From contig ONZJ01000002.1 of the NCBI GenBank assembly GCA_900313005.1, positions 541,001-605,000 on the forward strand: DNA of 64,000 nt, given 5' to 3'. This stretch comes from Rhodobacteraceae bacterium EL129 (GTDB taxonomy: Bacteria; Pseudomonadota; Alphaproteobacteria; Rhodobacterales; Rhodobacteraceae). Each line of letters starts with the position of its first letter. Position 1 is the first letter of the stretch. This document shows, piece after piece, positions 17,750-26,691 of this stretch. Made by a program: the position numbers and the translations under genes. The notes under the pieces are model-generated. The model did no database searches. It saw only the letters and a program-made list of their open reading frames with translations, and was not told the DNA's origin.

Positions 17750-19813
17750 ATGGAATCAAGCATGTCGAACGATGATCCTCTTGTTGTTTTCACGCCTTCG
17801 GGCAAACGCGGTCATTTCCCCAAGGGCACACCCGTTCTGACCGCCGCGCGGCAGTTAGGTGTTGATCTGGATTCGGTGTGTGGCGGGCGTGGCATTTGTT
17901 CCAAATGTCAGATCACCCCGGGATATGGCGAGTTTGCCAAACACGGTGTGACCGTTGCGGATGACGCCCTGTCAGAATGGAACAAGGTCGAGGCGCGCTA
18001 TGACGAAAAGCGCGGGTTGACCAAAGGACGTCGTCTGGGCTGCCAAGCGCAGGTCATGGGCGACATCGTGATTGATGTGCCGGCCGAAAGCCAAGTGCAC
18101 AAACAAGTGGTGCGCAAACGGGCCGAAGTACGTGATATCACCATGAACCCTTCGGTGCGGATGTATTATGTTGAGGTGGAACAGCCTGACATGCACGAAC
18201 CCTCGGGCGATCTGGAGCGGTTGGTGGCGGCGTTGAAAGACCAGTGGCAGCTTGAGGATGTGACCACGGACCTGAGCATCCTGTCCACCTTGCAGCCGAT
18301 CCTGCGCAAAGGCGGCTGGAGCGTAACCGTGGCGGTGCATCAGGGCAACGACGGGGCTGCCCCGCGCATCATGCATGTCTGGCCCGGGTTCTACGAGGGC
18401 AAGATTTACGGGCTTGCGGTTGATCTGGGTTCGACCACCATCGCGGCACATCTGTGCGATCTGGCGGATGGCGAGGTTGTGGCCTCGTCGGGGATCATGA
18501 ACCCGCAAATCCGCTTTGGCGAAGACCTGATGAGCCGGGTCAGTTATTCGATGATGAACGATGGCGGCGCCGCTGAGATGACCCGCGCTGTGCGCGAAGG
18601 CATGAATGCACTGTTCGATCAGATCGCCCAGGAGGCGGAGATCGACAAAGAGCTGATCGTGGATGCGGTGTTTGTGTGCAACCCGGTGATGCACCATCTG
18701 TTTCTAGGCATTGATCCGTTTGAGCTGGGCCAGGCCCCTTTCGCGCTGGGCACGTCAAACGCGATGAACCTGCGCGCCTCCGAGCTTGATCTTGACCTGC
18801 ACCCCAGTGCGCGGGTGTATATTTTGCCGTGCATTGCCGGGCATGTGGGTGCGGATGCCGCAGCGGTGGCCTTGTCCGAGGCTCCTGACAAATCTGAAAA
18901 CCTTGTGTTGGTCGTCGATGTGGGCACCAACGCCGAAATCCTGCTGGGCAACAAGGACAAGGTCTTGGCCTGTTCGTCGCCCACCGGCCCTGCCTTTGAG
19001 GGCGCGCAGATTTCTTCGGGACAGCGCGCGGCCCCCGGTGCGATTGAGCGGGTTGAGATTGATCCCGTGACCAAAGACTGCCGCTTCAAGGTGATCGGCA
19101 GCGATTTGTGGTCCACCGATGAGGGCTTTGCCGAGGCGACAGCCACAACCGGGATCACCGGCATTTGCGGATCGGGCATCATCGAGATGGTCGCAGAGAT
19201 GCGCATCAATGGCATTCTGGACGGGCCGGGCCTGATTGGATCGCCTGAGCAGACGGGCACAGAGCGCTGTTTTCTGGATGGGCGCACTTATTCCTACATG
19301 GTTTGGGATGGCTCGGCCGATGGGGGCCCGGTGATCACCGTGACCAACCGCGACATCCGCGAAATTCAGATGGCCAAGGCCGCGCTCTATTCAGGGGCGC
19401 GTCTGTTGATGGACAAGTTTGGTGTGGATGAGGTGGACCGCGTCGTGCTGGCCGGCGCCTTTGGGGCGCATATCAGCCCCAAACACGCGATGGTTCTGGG
19501 CATGATCCCGGATGCACCGCTGGACAAGGTCACAAGTGCAGGCAACGCCGCAGGTACGGGTGCACGAATTGCGCTGTTGAATGCTGAGGCCCGCACCGAG
19601 ATTGAAAACACCGTGCACGAGATCCACAAGATCGAAACCGCAATCGAGCCGCGCTTTCAGGAGCATTTTGTGAATGCGTCAAATATACCGAACTCGGTCG
19701 AGCCGTTCCCGATCTTGCGCAGCATCGTTACGTTGCCTGAGGTGAATTTCAACACCAATGGTGGGGATGGCGGCGAAGGCGGTGGTGGACGCAGGCGGCG
19801 GCGTCGGGGGTAA
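17750..19813 (+). CDS. ASKHA-domain protein with N-terminal 2Fe-2S domain (corrinoid activator-like)
   Basis: A 687-residue cytosolic protein. The first 120 residues are a plant-type ferredoxin domain with ligands Cys44, Cys50, Cys53 and about Cys98. The rest fits DUF4445/ASKHA ATPases (YGLAVDLGSTTIAAHL; VDVGTNAEILLG). This is the layout of RamA/RACo-type reductive activators that restore Co(I) in corrinoid methyltransferases. No corrinoid protein or methyltransferase is next to it, so the partner must be elsewhere. The C-terminus ends in a Gly-rich stretch and six Arg, which looks disordered. Confidence 0.85.
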   Translation: MESSMSNDDPLVVFTPSGKRGHFPKGTPVLTAARQLGVDLDSVCGGRGICSKCQITPGYGEFAKHGVTVADDALSEWNKVEARYDEKRGLTKGRRLGCQAQVMGDIVIDVPAESQVHKQVVRKRAEVRDITMNPSVRMYYVEVEQPDMHEPSGDLERLVAALKDQWQLEDVTTDLSILSTLQPILRKGGWSVTVAVHQGNDGAAPRIMHVWPGFYEGKIYGLAVDLGSTTIAAHLCDLADGEVVASSGIMNPQIRFGEDLMSRVSYSMMNDGGAAEMTRAVREGMNALFDQIAQEAEIDKELIVDAVFVCNPVMHHLFLGIDPFELGQAPFALGTSNAMNLRASELDLDLHPSARVYILPCIAGHVGADAAAVALSEAPDKSENLVLVVDVGTNAEILLGNKDKVLACSSPTGPAFEGAQISSGQRAAPGAIERVEIDPVTKDCRFKVIGSDLWSTDEGFAEATATTGITGICGSGIIEMVAEMRINGILDGPGLIGSPEQTGTERCFLDGRTYSYMVWDGSADGGPVITVTNRDIREIQMAKAALYSGARLLMDKFGVDEVDRVVLAGAFGAHISPKHAMVLGMIPDAPLDKVTSAGNAAGTGARIALLNAEARTEIENTVHEIHKIETAIEPRFQEHFVNASNIPNSVEPFPILRSIVTLPEVNFNTNGGDGGEGGGGRRRRRRG

Positions 19814-19853
19814 CAGGCCCCGCCCACTCGTCCGCCCGTATGGGCGTCCTCGT

Positions 19854-21002
19854 TCAGGGATGACGCAATTGGGTATCTGCGAGGGCAACGACAATGCCTG
19901 CGACCAGTCCCCAGAACGCGGCTCCAATCCCAAAGATGGCCACACCCGAGGCTGTTGTGATCAGCGTCACGGCGGCGGCAAAGCGCGTTGCTTCGGGCTG
20001 AAATGCGGTTTGTACGGCGCCCAAAAACGGAGAGATCAGCGCAAGACCCGCCACCGTGCCGATGATCGAGGTGGGCAGAACCAAAATCACTTGGGTGATA
20101 AATGGGCCTAGAAAACCTAGGCCTACCCAGATGACTCCCTGGATGACGCCGACCTTCCACCGCTGATCGCGGTCGGGGTGGACGTCGTCTCCGATACACA
20201 AGGACGCGGTGATGGCGGCCATACAATGGGTGTGCGCCCCAAAGAGCGCCGAAAGCCCCGAGCCGATGCCAGTCACCGCCAATGCCTGTGGCACCGGTGG
20301 CGTGTAGCCATTGGCGCGCAACACGGCAAATCCGGGCAGATTTTGCGAGGCCATGGTGACCAGATAGAGCGGCAGACCAAGACCGATCAGCACCGATGCG
20401 CTCAGCTCGGGTGGAATAAAGACAAACGGGTTCAGGGGGATTGCCGCATCGGGCCATTGGGCATCCGTCAGGGCAAAGCCTAGGGCCAGTCCGAGGATCA
20501 GCGCCGCAATCGCGGCCATCAGAGGGTTCACCAGTCTGACCAGAAAGAAGGCCACGATGATGGGCAGGGCAAAGATTGGGTCCGTGCCTGCGTAAGCCGC
20601 CGCCGCAATGCAAAACGGGAGCAACACGCCTGCCAGCATCGCCCCGGCCACCCCATCGGGGATGGCGCTGACGGCGCGGCGCACGGGGGGCAGAAGTGCA
20701 GTGAGCACCAGCAGAACTGCGGTGAATATGAAGGCCCCGACAGCTTGCGGCATGGAAATGCCCGCCGTTGTGGCGATCAGGGCCGCGCCGGGTGTGGACC
20801 AGGCCAGCACGACGGGCACGCGGGTCCAGATGCTGAGAAGCGCCATGCCCAGACCTTTGGCGATGGAAACCGCAGCCAGCCATGAGGCGGCCTCGACCGG
20901 GCTTGCGCCCAGGGCCTGGGCCGCAGCGAGGACAATCGCCACTGACGCCCCGTACCCCACCATGGCGGCCACAAAAGCGGCAGAAATCAGTGAGCTGGGC
21001 AT
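19854..21002 (-). CDS. benE: BenE family benzoate/H+ symporter
   Basis: A 382-residue inner-membrane transporter with about twelve hydrophobic segments. Family stretches include GFGASVAIV-like GYGASVAIVLAAAQALGAS at the start, STPGAALIA, and FGAHTHCMAAITASLC in the second half. BenE carries benzoate or related aromatic acids inward with protons. No aromatic catabolism gene is adjacent, so the substrate is inferred from family only. Confidence 0.9.
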   Translation of the reverse strand: MPSSLISAAFVAAMVGYGASVAIVLAAAQALGASPVEAASWLAAVSIAKGLGMALLSIWTRVPVVLAWSTPGAALIATTAGISMPQAVGAFIFTAVLLVLTALLPPVRRAVSAIPDGVAGAMLAGVLLPFCIAAAAYAGTDPIFALPIIVAFFLVRLVNPLMAAIAALILGLALGFALTDAQWPDAAIPLNPFVFIPPELSASVLIGLGLPLYLVTMASQNLPGFAVLRANGYTPPVPQALAVTGIGSGLSALFGAHTHCMAAITASLCIGDDVHPDRDQRWKVGVIQGVIWVGLGFLGPFITQVILVLPTSIIGTVAGLALISPFLGAVQTAFQPEATRFAAAVTLITTASGVAIFGIGAAFWGLVAGIVVALADTQLRHP

Positions 21003-21071
21003 TGGATGTCCTTGAGCTGAAGCGATGTTTCAGTTGCACCCGATCCATAGGAAGGGTGCAAGCAAAAACGT

Positions 21072-22013
21072 TTAGTCTGTCCAGCGCAATCCTCGGGCGC
21101 GCAAATGGCGTTGAACCCGGCCGGGATAATCAGAGCAGACGCCATCCACACCTGCATCAATCATCGCTTCGATGTCAGCAGCAGCATTCACGGTCCAGGT
21201 TTGTACCAAGAGGCCCAATTCATGTGCCTCGGCCACCAGTTCAGCGGTGACATCCTTGAAATAGGGGCACCACATCTGCCCGCCAGCCTCGGCCACCGCG
21301 CGTGGCACCGAGGTGGTCATATTGGCATAATCTGGGCCTGCCAAATCGACGGGATCATCGCTGTGCGCCGAGGATGCGCTGGGGCGTTCGGACAGGTACG
21401 AGGTGGGCATCTCGGGGGCGAGGTCCCGACAGATGTCCAGCAGTCCCCAGTCAAAGCTGTGCAAGACGGTGCGTGTGGCCAAGTCATGCTGGCGGATGTC
21501 CTTGATCACGGCTGTCACCAGCTGCGCCCGGGCCTGTGCGTCGTGATACTGTGCGGGGTCTGATTTCAGCTCGAGCAGGAGCGCGACCGAGTGATGCTTG
21601 GGCTGTGCGACCAGCACCAAAAGATCGGCCAGCCGCGGCGTGCGCGCGCCATCCAGAATGGCCTGATCCGGGAAGCGCGTTGCATAGTCGGTCTGAGGGT
21701 CGAGCGCGCCCACGTCGAAAGACTGCAGCTCGGCCAAGGTCAGATCGGCAACCCGTGGTTCTGGAGAGCTTAGAAACTGGCCGTCCGGAGTGCGGGTGAA
21801 CTCGGCCGACAGATGATGGTTATGGGTGATCACTGGCACAAGGTCGCGGGTTAAAACCACGTCAAACTCAAGCGCTTTGATCCCAAGGGAGAGGGTAAAT
21901 TCAAACCCCTCGATGGTGTTTTCGGGCAGGATGCCACGGGCCCCGCGATGGCCGATCAGGCGCACGGTTTCCTTGCTGCCACGGAAGGCGTCAAGCTGGG
22001 AAAAATGGGGCAT
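21072..22013 (-). CDS. Glycerophosphodiester phosphodiesterase family protein
   Basis: A 313-residue TIM-barrel enzyme. The catalytic N-terminal motif LIGHRGARGILPENT is followed by FEFDVVLT-type acidic metal ligands (LEFDVVLTRDLVPVITHNHH). The C-terminal VQTWTVNAAADIEAMIDAG is also typical. Such enzymes split glycerophosphodiesters into glycerol-3-phosphate and an alcohol. There is no signal peptide, so it is cytosolic, unlike GlpQ. The start at 22013 matches the family N-terminus; a longer frame adds 46 unlikely residues. Confidence 0.92.
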   Translation of the reverse strand: MPHFSQLDAFRGSKETVRLIGHRGARGILPENTIEGFEFTLSLGIKALEFDVVLTRDLVPVITHNHHLSAEFTRTPDGQFLSSPEPRVADLTLAELQSFDVGALDPQTDYATRFPDQAILDGARTPRLADLLVLVAQPKHHSVALLLELKSDPAQYHDAQARAQLVTAVIKDIRQHDLATRTVLHSFDWGLLDICRDLAPEMPTSYLSERPSASSAHSDDPVDLAGPDYANMTTSVPRAVAEAGGQMWCPYFKDVTAELVAEAHELGLLVQTWTVNAAADIEAMIDAGVDGVCSDYPGRVQRHLRARGLRWTD

Positions 22014-22155
22014 GATCTGATCCCTGATCCGGTTTGGGTCCGGTGGGGTGTAGCAGGAGTTTTGCGCTGGAAAAAGATATGAAACGAAGGCGCGATCCGA
22101 GGGGTTATGTTTCTTGACGATCGCAGGCGGGTCTACTAGGGATGCGCGCATCTGG

Positions 22156-22229
22156 GCGGGTATGGTGAAATGGTATCATGCGAGCTTCCCAAGCTTAAGG
22201 TGCGGGTTCGATTCCCGCTACCCGCTCCA
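22156..22229 (+). tRNA. tRNA-Gly(CCC)
   Basis: A 74-base cloverleaf. The acceptor GCGGGTA pairs with TACCCGC, the anticodon loop TTCCCAA gives anticodon CCC, the T arm contains GGTTCGATTCC, and the CCA end is encoded. It reads glycine GGG codons. Accessory DNA (repeat and restriction-modification pair) follows directly, but I see no second copy of the 3' end to mark an integration site. Confidence 0.97.
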
Positions 22230-22305
22230 GGGTTTCATTGCAGTGTTGGGTGTGTGGTTGAGGCTGGTGGACGGGTAGATGTTCGCTGTTGTCAACGACA
22301 GAAGG

Positions 22306-22467
22306 CCAACGTCAGCCCCTGGGGTGGCAACGTAACAGACATTAGGACGCGCTTTATGGTCGCGAACTATATCCACAAGACCTGAGGAAGCGCCAAGAGC
22401 AGCTATATCGCCAGCCCAAGGGAGGGGCTGACGATGGCCGGGCCGCTAATGCGGCTGTTAACCGGCT
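22306..22467 (+). repeat. 162-bp dispersed element, copy 1
   Basis: The reverse complement matches a second copy at 35031-35192 of the same length. An exact 38-base block lies at 22405-22442 and an exact 13-base block at 22455-22467; the middle is looser. The left end (CGTCAGCCCCT) is roughly complementary to the right block (GGGGCTGACG), so the element resembles a MITE- or REP-like unit with imperfect terminal inverted repeats. Inside lies a nine-codon frame (22356-22385, MVANYIHKT) preceded by AGGA. Confidence 0.8.
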
Positions 22468-22691
22468 GGGTGTTCCAAAACAACAATGCGCTCTCGGCTC
22501 AAGGCACCCAAACTTGAAAATGCGAACGAATTGCCGCGAGAGATCACTACCAACGCCAATTGTCACGCCACAGCTTGCCAGATGCCCTGTCATTCCGTAA
22601 GAACAAATAGGGAACACACGGATCGAGTGCCGATTGTCTGTTGAACACAGACGCGGGCCTTGGTTGAATGGGCGAAACAGGGGCGGGCGAC

Positions 22692-23651
22692 ATGCTGACA
22701 TCAGTGGAACTTTGTGCAGGTGCGGGCGGGCAGGCTCTGGGGTTGGAGCGCGCCGGATTTGCCCATACCGCGCTGGTCGAGATCGACAAGCATTGCTGTA
22801 ATACCCTGCGCCACAACCGCCCCAACTGGCATGTGATCGAACAGGACATGCGGCTGTTCAAAGAGCGTGCGTCAGACCACAAGGGGCTGGATCTCTTGGC
22901 CGGAGGATTGCCGTGCCCGCCGTTTTCGGTTGCTGGAAAGCAGTTGGGCGAGGCGGACGAGCGCAATCTGTTCAACGACGCGCTTGATATCATAGACGAT
23001 GCGCGCCCACGCGCGGTGATGATCGAAAACGTGCGCGGATTTCTGGATGCAGTGTTTCATGATTACCGCGAGAAGCTGAAAACGCAGCTGTCCAAACTGG
23101 GGTACAAGACCGATTGGCGGCTATTGAATGCCTCGGATTACGGCGTGCCGCAATTGCGCCCGCGTGTGGTGATTGTTGCGGTTGAGGCGGCCCGGTCCGA
23201 GCATTTCGACTGGCCCGAGCCAAATCCACACAATCCGCCCACGGTGGGGGACACATTGCGTGATCTAATGGCCGAACGTGGCTGGCGCGGGGCGGATGAT
23301 TGGGCCGACAAGGCCGATGAGATTGCACCGACCATCGTCGGCGGATCCAAAAAACACGGGGGGCCTGATCTGGGCCCGACGCGCGCCCGGGCCGCCTGGG
23401 CCACGTTGGGGGTCGAGGGCCGCACCATTGCACCCGAGGCACCGGATGCGTTTCACAACGGCATGCCGCGTCTGACCGTGCCGATGGTGGCGCGCATTCA
23501 GGGGTTTCCGGACGGCTGGCATTTCACCGGGGCCAAGACCAATGCTTACAGGCAGGTGGGCAACGCCTTTCCGCCTCCGGTGGCCGAGGCCGTGGGGCGA
23601 CAGGTCGCCCGCACCCTGCGCAATCGGGTGCTGCACGCGGTCAACGGCTGA
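22692..23651 (+). CDS. DNA (cytosine-5) methyltransferase of a type II system
   Basis: A 319-residue C5-cytosine methyltransferase. Motif I is VELCAGAGGQALGLERAGF, motif IV carries the catalytic Cys in GGLPCPPFSVAGKQ, motif VI is MIENVRGF, and the C-terminal QVGNAFPPPVAEAVG closes the SAM domain. The variable target-recognition region lies at about residues 180-265. The chosen ATG has AGGGG eight bases upstream; another in-frame ATG is at 22668. The NaeI-like nuclease gene starts four bases after the stop, so this enzyme should protect the same site. Confidence 0.95.
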   Translation: MLTSVELCAGAGGQALGLERAGFAHTALVEIDKHCCNTLRHNRPNWHVIEQDMRLFKERASDHKGLDLLAGGLPCPPFSVAGKQLGEADERNLFNDALDIIDDARPRAVMIENVRGFLDAVFHDYREKLKTQLSKLGYKTDWRLLNASDYGVPQLRPRVVIVAVEAARSEHFDWPEPNPHNPPTVGDTLRDLMAERGWRGADDWADKADEIAPTIVGGSKKHGGPDLGPTRARAAWATLGVEGRTIAPEAPDAFHNGMPRLTVPMVARIQGFPDGWHFTGAKTNAYRQVGNAFPPPVAEAVGRQVARTLRNRVLHAVNG

Positions 23652-23654
23652 CCG

Positions 23655-24560
23655 ATGAAGCGCAACGTCCCACCCAGCACCGTCTTGGAGGGTCACGCGG
23701 ATTACCCGGTATTGCGCCCGTTGGCGGATGACATCACCGCCCGGGCAGGCGGGTCCGATGTCCTGGCTGCCAAAGTGGCGGATATGCTGCGCGGGTGCAT
23801 TGATGATGTGATCATGACGCCCAAGACCGGGCGGCGCAGCTATGACCAGCTGGAAAAGACCGAAAAGACCTATATCGGCACGCGGGTCGAGATTGAGCTG
23901 CGCGCCATGCTGCGCCTGCCCAAGGGGCGACTGGACACGGTGATCTGCGGCCAGGATGTGGATATCAAACACACGATGGGCTCCACCTGGATGATCCCGA
24001 CCGAGGCGGTGGATGCGCCCTGCATCCTTATGGCGGCCGACGAAACACGCGCTCGGTGTTATCTGGGACTGATCGTGGCGAAGTTGTCAAACCTGAGCGA
24101 AAGCCAGAACAAAGACGCCAAGAAATCGGTCTCGGCCGAGGGATTTCGCCACATCCTGTGGCTGCTGGTGGATCACCCCTATCCGCGAAACTTCTGGTCC
24201 ACGGTGCCCGAAGATGCCATTGCCCGTATCTTTGAGGGTCACTCTGGCAATGCCCGCGTGATGCAGTTGTTCCGCGAAATCCACGACCGCGCCATTTCCC
24301 GCGATGTGATCGAGGCCGTGGCGCAGCAGAAGGACTTCATGCGGCGCCTGCGCTCGGACGCAGGGGGTGGGACGCGTGACAAGCTGGCCGCCGAGGGCGT
24401 GTGGCTGTTGAACGGCCATTTCGACGGGCCTTTGATTGCAGCACTGAACCTGCCCGTCTGCGGCGGTAGCGAATTTGTCGCCCATAGACCGCGATCCGAA
24501 CGCGAGCGCGATGTGGCGCGGGCGCATGGGCTGGTGATGCCTGTGGACATTGTGCCTTAG
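23655..24560 (+). CDS. NaeI-family type II restriction endonuclease
   Basis: A 301-residue protein resembling NaeI from memory of its sequence. The DQLEKTEKTYIGTRVEIEL stretch parallels NaeI DQLHKTEKTHCGTLVEINL, including the leucine (Leu43 in NaeI) whose change to Lys gives a topoisomerase. Catalytic acids and Lys are kept: Glu in VEIEL, Asp in GRLDTV, and D-x-K in DVDIKH. The C-terminal VAQQKDFMRR segment also parallels NaeI. NaeI cuts GCCGGC and needs two sites; specificity here is inferred. It forms an operon with the methyltransferase. Confidence 0.85.
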   Translation: MKRNVPPSTVLEGHADYPVLRPLADDITARAGGSDVLAAKVADMLRGCIDDVIMTPKTGRRSYDQLEKTEKTYIGTRVEIELRAMLRLPKGRLDTVICGQDVDIKHTMGSTWMIPTEAVDAPCILMAADETRARCYLGLIVAKLSNLSESQNKDAKKSVSAEGFRHILWLLVDHPYPRNFWSTVPEDAIARIFEGHSGNARVMQLFREIHDRAISRDVIEAVAQQKDFMRRLRSDAGGGTRDKLAAEGVWLLNGHFDGPLIAALNLPVCGGSEFVAHRPRSERERDVARAHGLVMPVDIVP

Positions 24561-24646
24561 CGCGCCTCTCAGAGCCCTGTTGACGTCGGGCAGTCCGGGT
24601 CCAAGCGTGTGAAACGAGAGTGCAGGCTGGCCTGCCGCAAGACGCT

Positions 24647-25111
24647 TTAAAACGCGGTCATCTTGGGCGTTCTGATCGTGATATCTTCATTCGAGTAAGA
24701 CGCATTCCAGGCGTGTGGTGTGACACGGCACAAGGCCTTTGTCCCTTCGCGGAAATTCTCCTTCGACACGCTTCGGAACGTGCGCAGGCTGTTCATGACC
24801 ACTTTACCTTTGACCACGACATTCGCACTGCCACGCGTTTTGCGATCAAGCCCGGTTTCTTTGATGTAGGGGGACAAGCGTTTGCTGATCGTCCACATCC
24901 CGCAAACAGCGATCTTACCTTCAACTTCGGTGATCATGGCGGCAATTTTCATTTCACCATGGGGATCATAGGTCCAGGTATAGACGGCCGCATCAGCACC
25001 CATGGGGTGTTCAAACTTGGCGTTCTGGGCATGCCCCGGCATGGATTGGGCCGAGACAAGCGTGATGGCGAGGCCGAGAAAAAGGCCAATGCGTGTTCTG
25101 CGTCGTTTCAT
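24647..25111 (-). CDS. Secreted protein of unknown function
   Basis: A 154-residue protein. MKRRRTRIGLFLGLAITLVS and the residues to about 30 (GHAQN) form a Sec signal peptide. The mature part is small, with one pair of Cys (about residues 68 and 127) that could form a disulfide in the periplasm, and a repeated strand pattern (YTWTYDPHGEMKIAAMITEV). I recognise no family. The start at 25111 puts the signal at the N-terminus; an upstream ATG would add 28 unlikely residues. Confidence 0.65.
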   Translation of the reverse strand: MKRRRTRIGLFLGLAITLVSAQSMPGHAQNAKFEHPMGADAAVYTWTYDPHGEMKIAAMITEVEGKIAVCGMWTISKRLSPYIKETGLDRKTRGSANVVVKGKVVMNSLRTFRSVSKENFREGTKALCRVTPHAWNASYSNEDITIRTPKMTAF

Positions 25112-25301
25112 CAAATGTCCTATGAAGATTGGGAATTTCGGTTCTGGTCTATCAAACATTTCTGATCGTGGTTTTGAGCGCAAGGCAATTTGCACGGAAA
25201 ACGTGTGTCTCTGCCGCTAAAAGTTGAGATATTGCGCGCGCATGGGGTGCACGGGCTGCATGGACTAGCGGTGCCTGAGGCCGCGAGGTTATGATGTGCC
25301 C

Positions 25302-25967
25302 ATGTGTGGACGTTTTGCAGCTGGTGATCTGACCCAAGCGCAGATGCTTGAGATCGTTGAAGGGTTTTTGACCCCCGGCGTTGCTGTGGACGGCGAGGCT
25401 GAGCCCCCCAAGTCCGGGCATCACATCCGGCCCACCAACCGCATCGCCCTGGTCACGCAGGAAGGCGAGGCGCCCCTGCTGACGTCGGCCAACTGGCAGA
25501 TCACGCCCCCCGGCGGACGCGGATTGATCAATGCCAAGATTGAGAACAGCGGGTTTTGGAAAGATCGCTGGGACCACGGACGCTGCATGATCCCGGCGGT
25601 GGGCTACTTTGAATGGTCAACGACCTCGGGTCGCAAGGCGCCGATGTTCATCACCGTCAAACGCAACGCGCCGGTGCTGTTCTTTGCGGGCTTTCGTTCG
25701 GAGGATGGGCAAGGCTGTGTGATTCTGACCCGAGAGCCCTCGGATCAGATTGCCCATATCCACAGCCGGATGCCGGTGATCGTGTCGCCTGAGGACATGG
25801 GGGATTGGTTGAGCGGCCAGATGGAAATGGCCGCGGCCCAAAACCATCTGGGTACGCAATGGGATGGGCGGTTTGATTATCATCACATCAAACCTCTGAC
25901 GCATGACGCTGAGGGTGCAGAGATCATAGAGCCTTTTGAGCCACCACAAGCCTCGTTCGATTTTTGA
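25302..25967 (+). CDS. SOS response-associated peptidase (SRAP/YedK/HMCES family)
   Basis: A 221-residue protein that in homologues forms a covalent thiazolidine link to abasic sites in single-stranded DNA. The required N-terminal Cys2 is present (MCGRFAAG), which fixes the start at 25302 rather than at the GTG six bases earlier. The other active residues are visible: Asn in RPTNR, Glu in VGYFEW and His in IHSRMP. Transcribed alone, just upstream of cmk. Confidence 0.95.
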   Translation: MCGRFAAGDLTQAQMLEIVEGFLTPGVAVDGEAEPPKSGHHIRPTNRIALVTQEGEAPLLTSANWQITPPGGRGLINAKIENSGFWKDRWDHGRCMIPAVGYFEWSTTSGRKAPMFITVKRNAPVLFFAGFRSEDGQGCVILTREPSDQIAHIHSRMPVIVSPEDMGDWLSGQMEMAAAQNHLGTQWDGRFDYHHIKPLTHDAEGAEIIEPFEPPQASFDF

Positions 25968-26008
25968 GGGGACTTGAGGCCCGCGCGCCCTTTGGGTAGG
26001 CCTATGTC

Positions 26009-26620
26009 ATGAGTTTTACAGTGGCCATCGACGGACCTGCGGCAGCGGGCAAGGGGACCCTCTCGAAAGAGGTGGCGCGACATTTTGGGTTTGCCCATCT
26101 GGACACCGGGTTGCTGTACCGGGCCACGGGGCTGCGCACGCTGGACGGAACGGACCCGGTCGAGGCGGCGCAGGCTTTGCAGGCTGCGGATCTGGAAGAT
26201 GCAGATGCTCTGCGCACGCCCGAAGTGGCCCAAGCCGCCAGCCGCGTGGCAGCGGTGCCGGAAGTCCGAAGTGCTCTGGTGAATTTTCAGCGTGCTTTTG
26301 CGACACGGGCAGGGGGGGCCGTGCTGGACGGGCGCGATATCGGCACGGTGATTTGTCCGGGCGCTCAGGTGAAGCTTTATGTCACGGCCAGCGACGACGT
26401 GCGCGCAGAACGCCGCCACAAGGAGCTGACGGGCAAGGGCATGGATGTGACTTATGACGCCGTGCTGGATGACTTGCAGCAACGCGATGCGCGTGACAGC
26501 GCCCGTGCCACCGCGCCGCTGAAACCTGCCGAAGATGCCGTGCTGCTGGATACCTCCCGGATGAGCATTCAAGAGGCCGTGGCGGCAGCGATCGCCTTGA
26601 TCGAAGCCGCGCAGGGCTAA
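26009..26620 (+). CDS. cmk: Cytidylate kinase
   Basis: Cytosolic kinase making CDP/dCDP from CMP/dCMP. The 203 residues include the P-loop [10 protein letters not shown], the [10 protein letters not shown] nucleotide-binding stretch and [10 protein letters not shown]. In many proteobacteria rpsA follows cmk directly; here about 2.3 kb of other genes separate them. Confidence 0.95.
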   Translation: MSFTVAIDGPAAAGKGTLSKEVARHFGFAHLDTGLLYRATGLRTLDGTDPVEAAQALQAADLEDADALRTPEVAQAASRVAAVPEVRSALVNFQRAFATRAGGAVLDGRDIGTVICPGAQVKLYVTASDDVRAERRHKELTGKGMDVTYDAVLDDLQQRDARDSARATAPLKPAEDAVLLDTSRMSIQEAVAAAIALIEAAQG

Positions 26621-26691
26621 CGCCTTGTGGTGGGCGGATCGGCAGAAATCGCCTCAAATCCTGACAGGCCAATGGAAATCTTGACAGACGA

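Noticed and set aside
19657-21048. 463-codon minus-strand open frame overlapping BenE and the end of the ASKHA gene
   Set aside because: His/Arg/Gly-rich out-of-frame shadow; the BenE frame has clear membrane helices and family motifs.
22156-25300. Duplicate of the tRNA-Gly 3' end marking an integrated island
   Set aside because: No second copy of the T-arm/acceptor sequence seen downstream by eye, so there is no direct evidence of site-specific integration.
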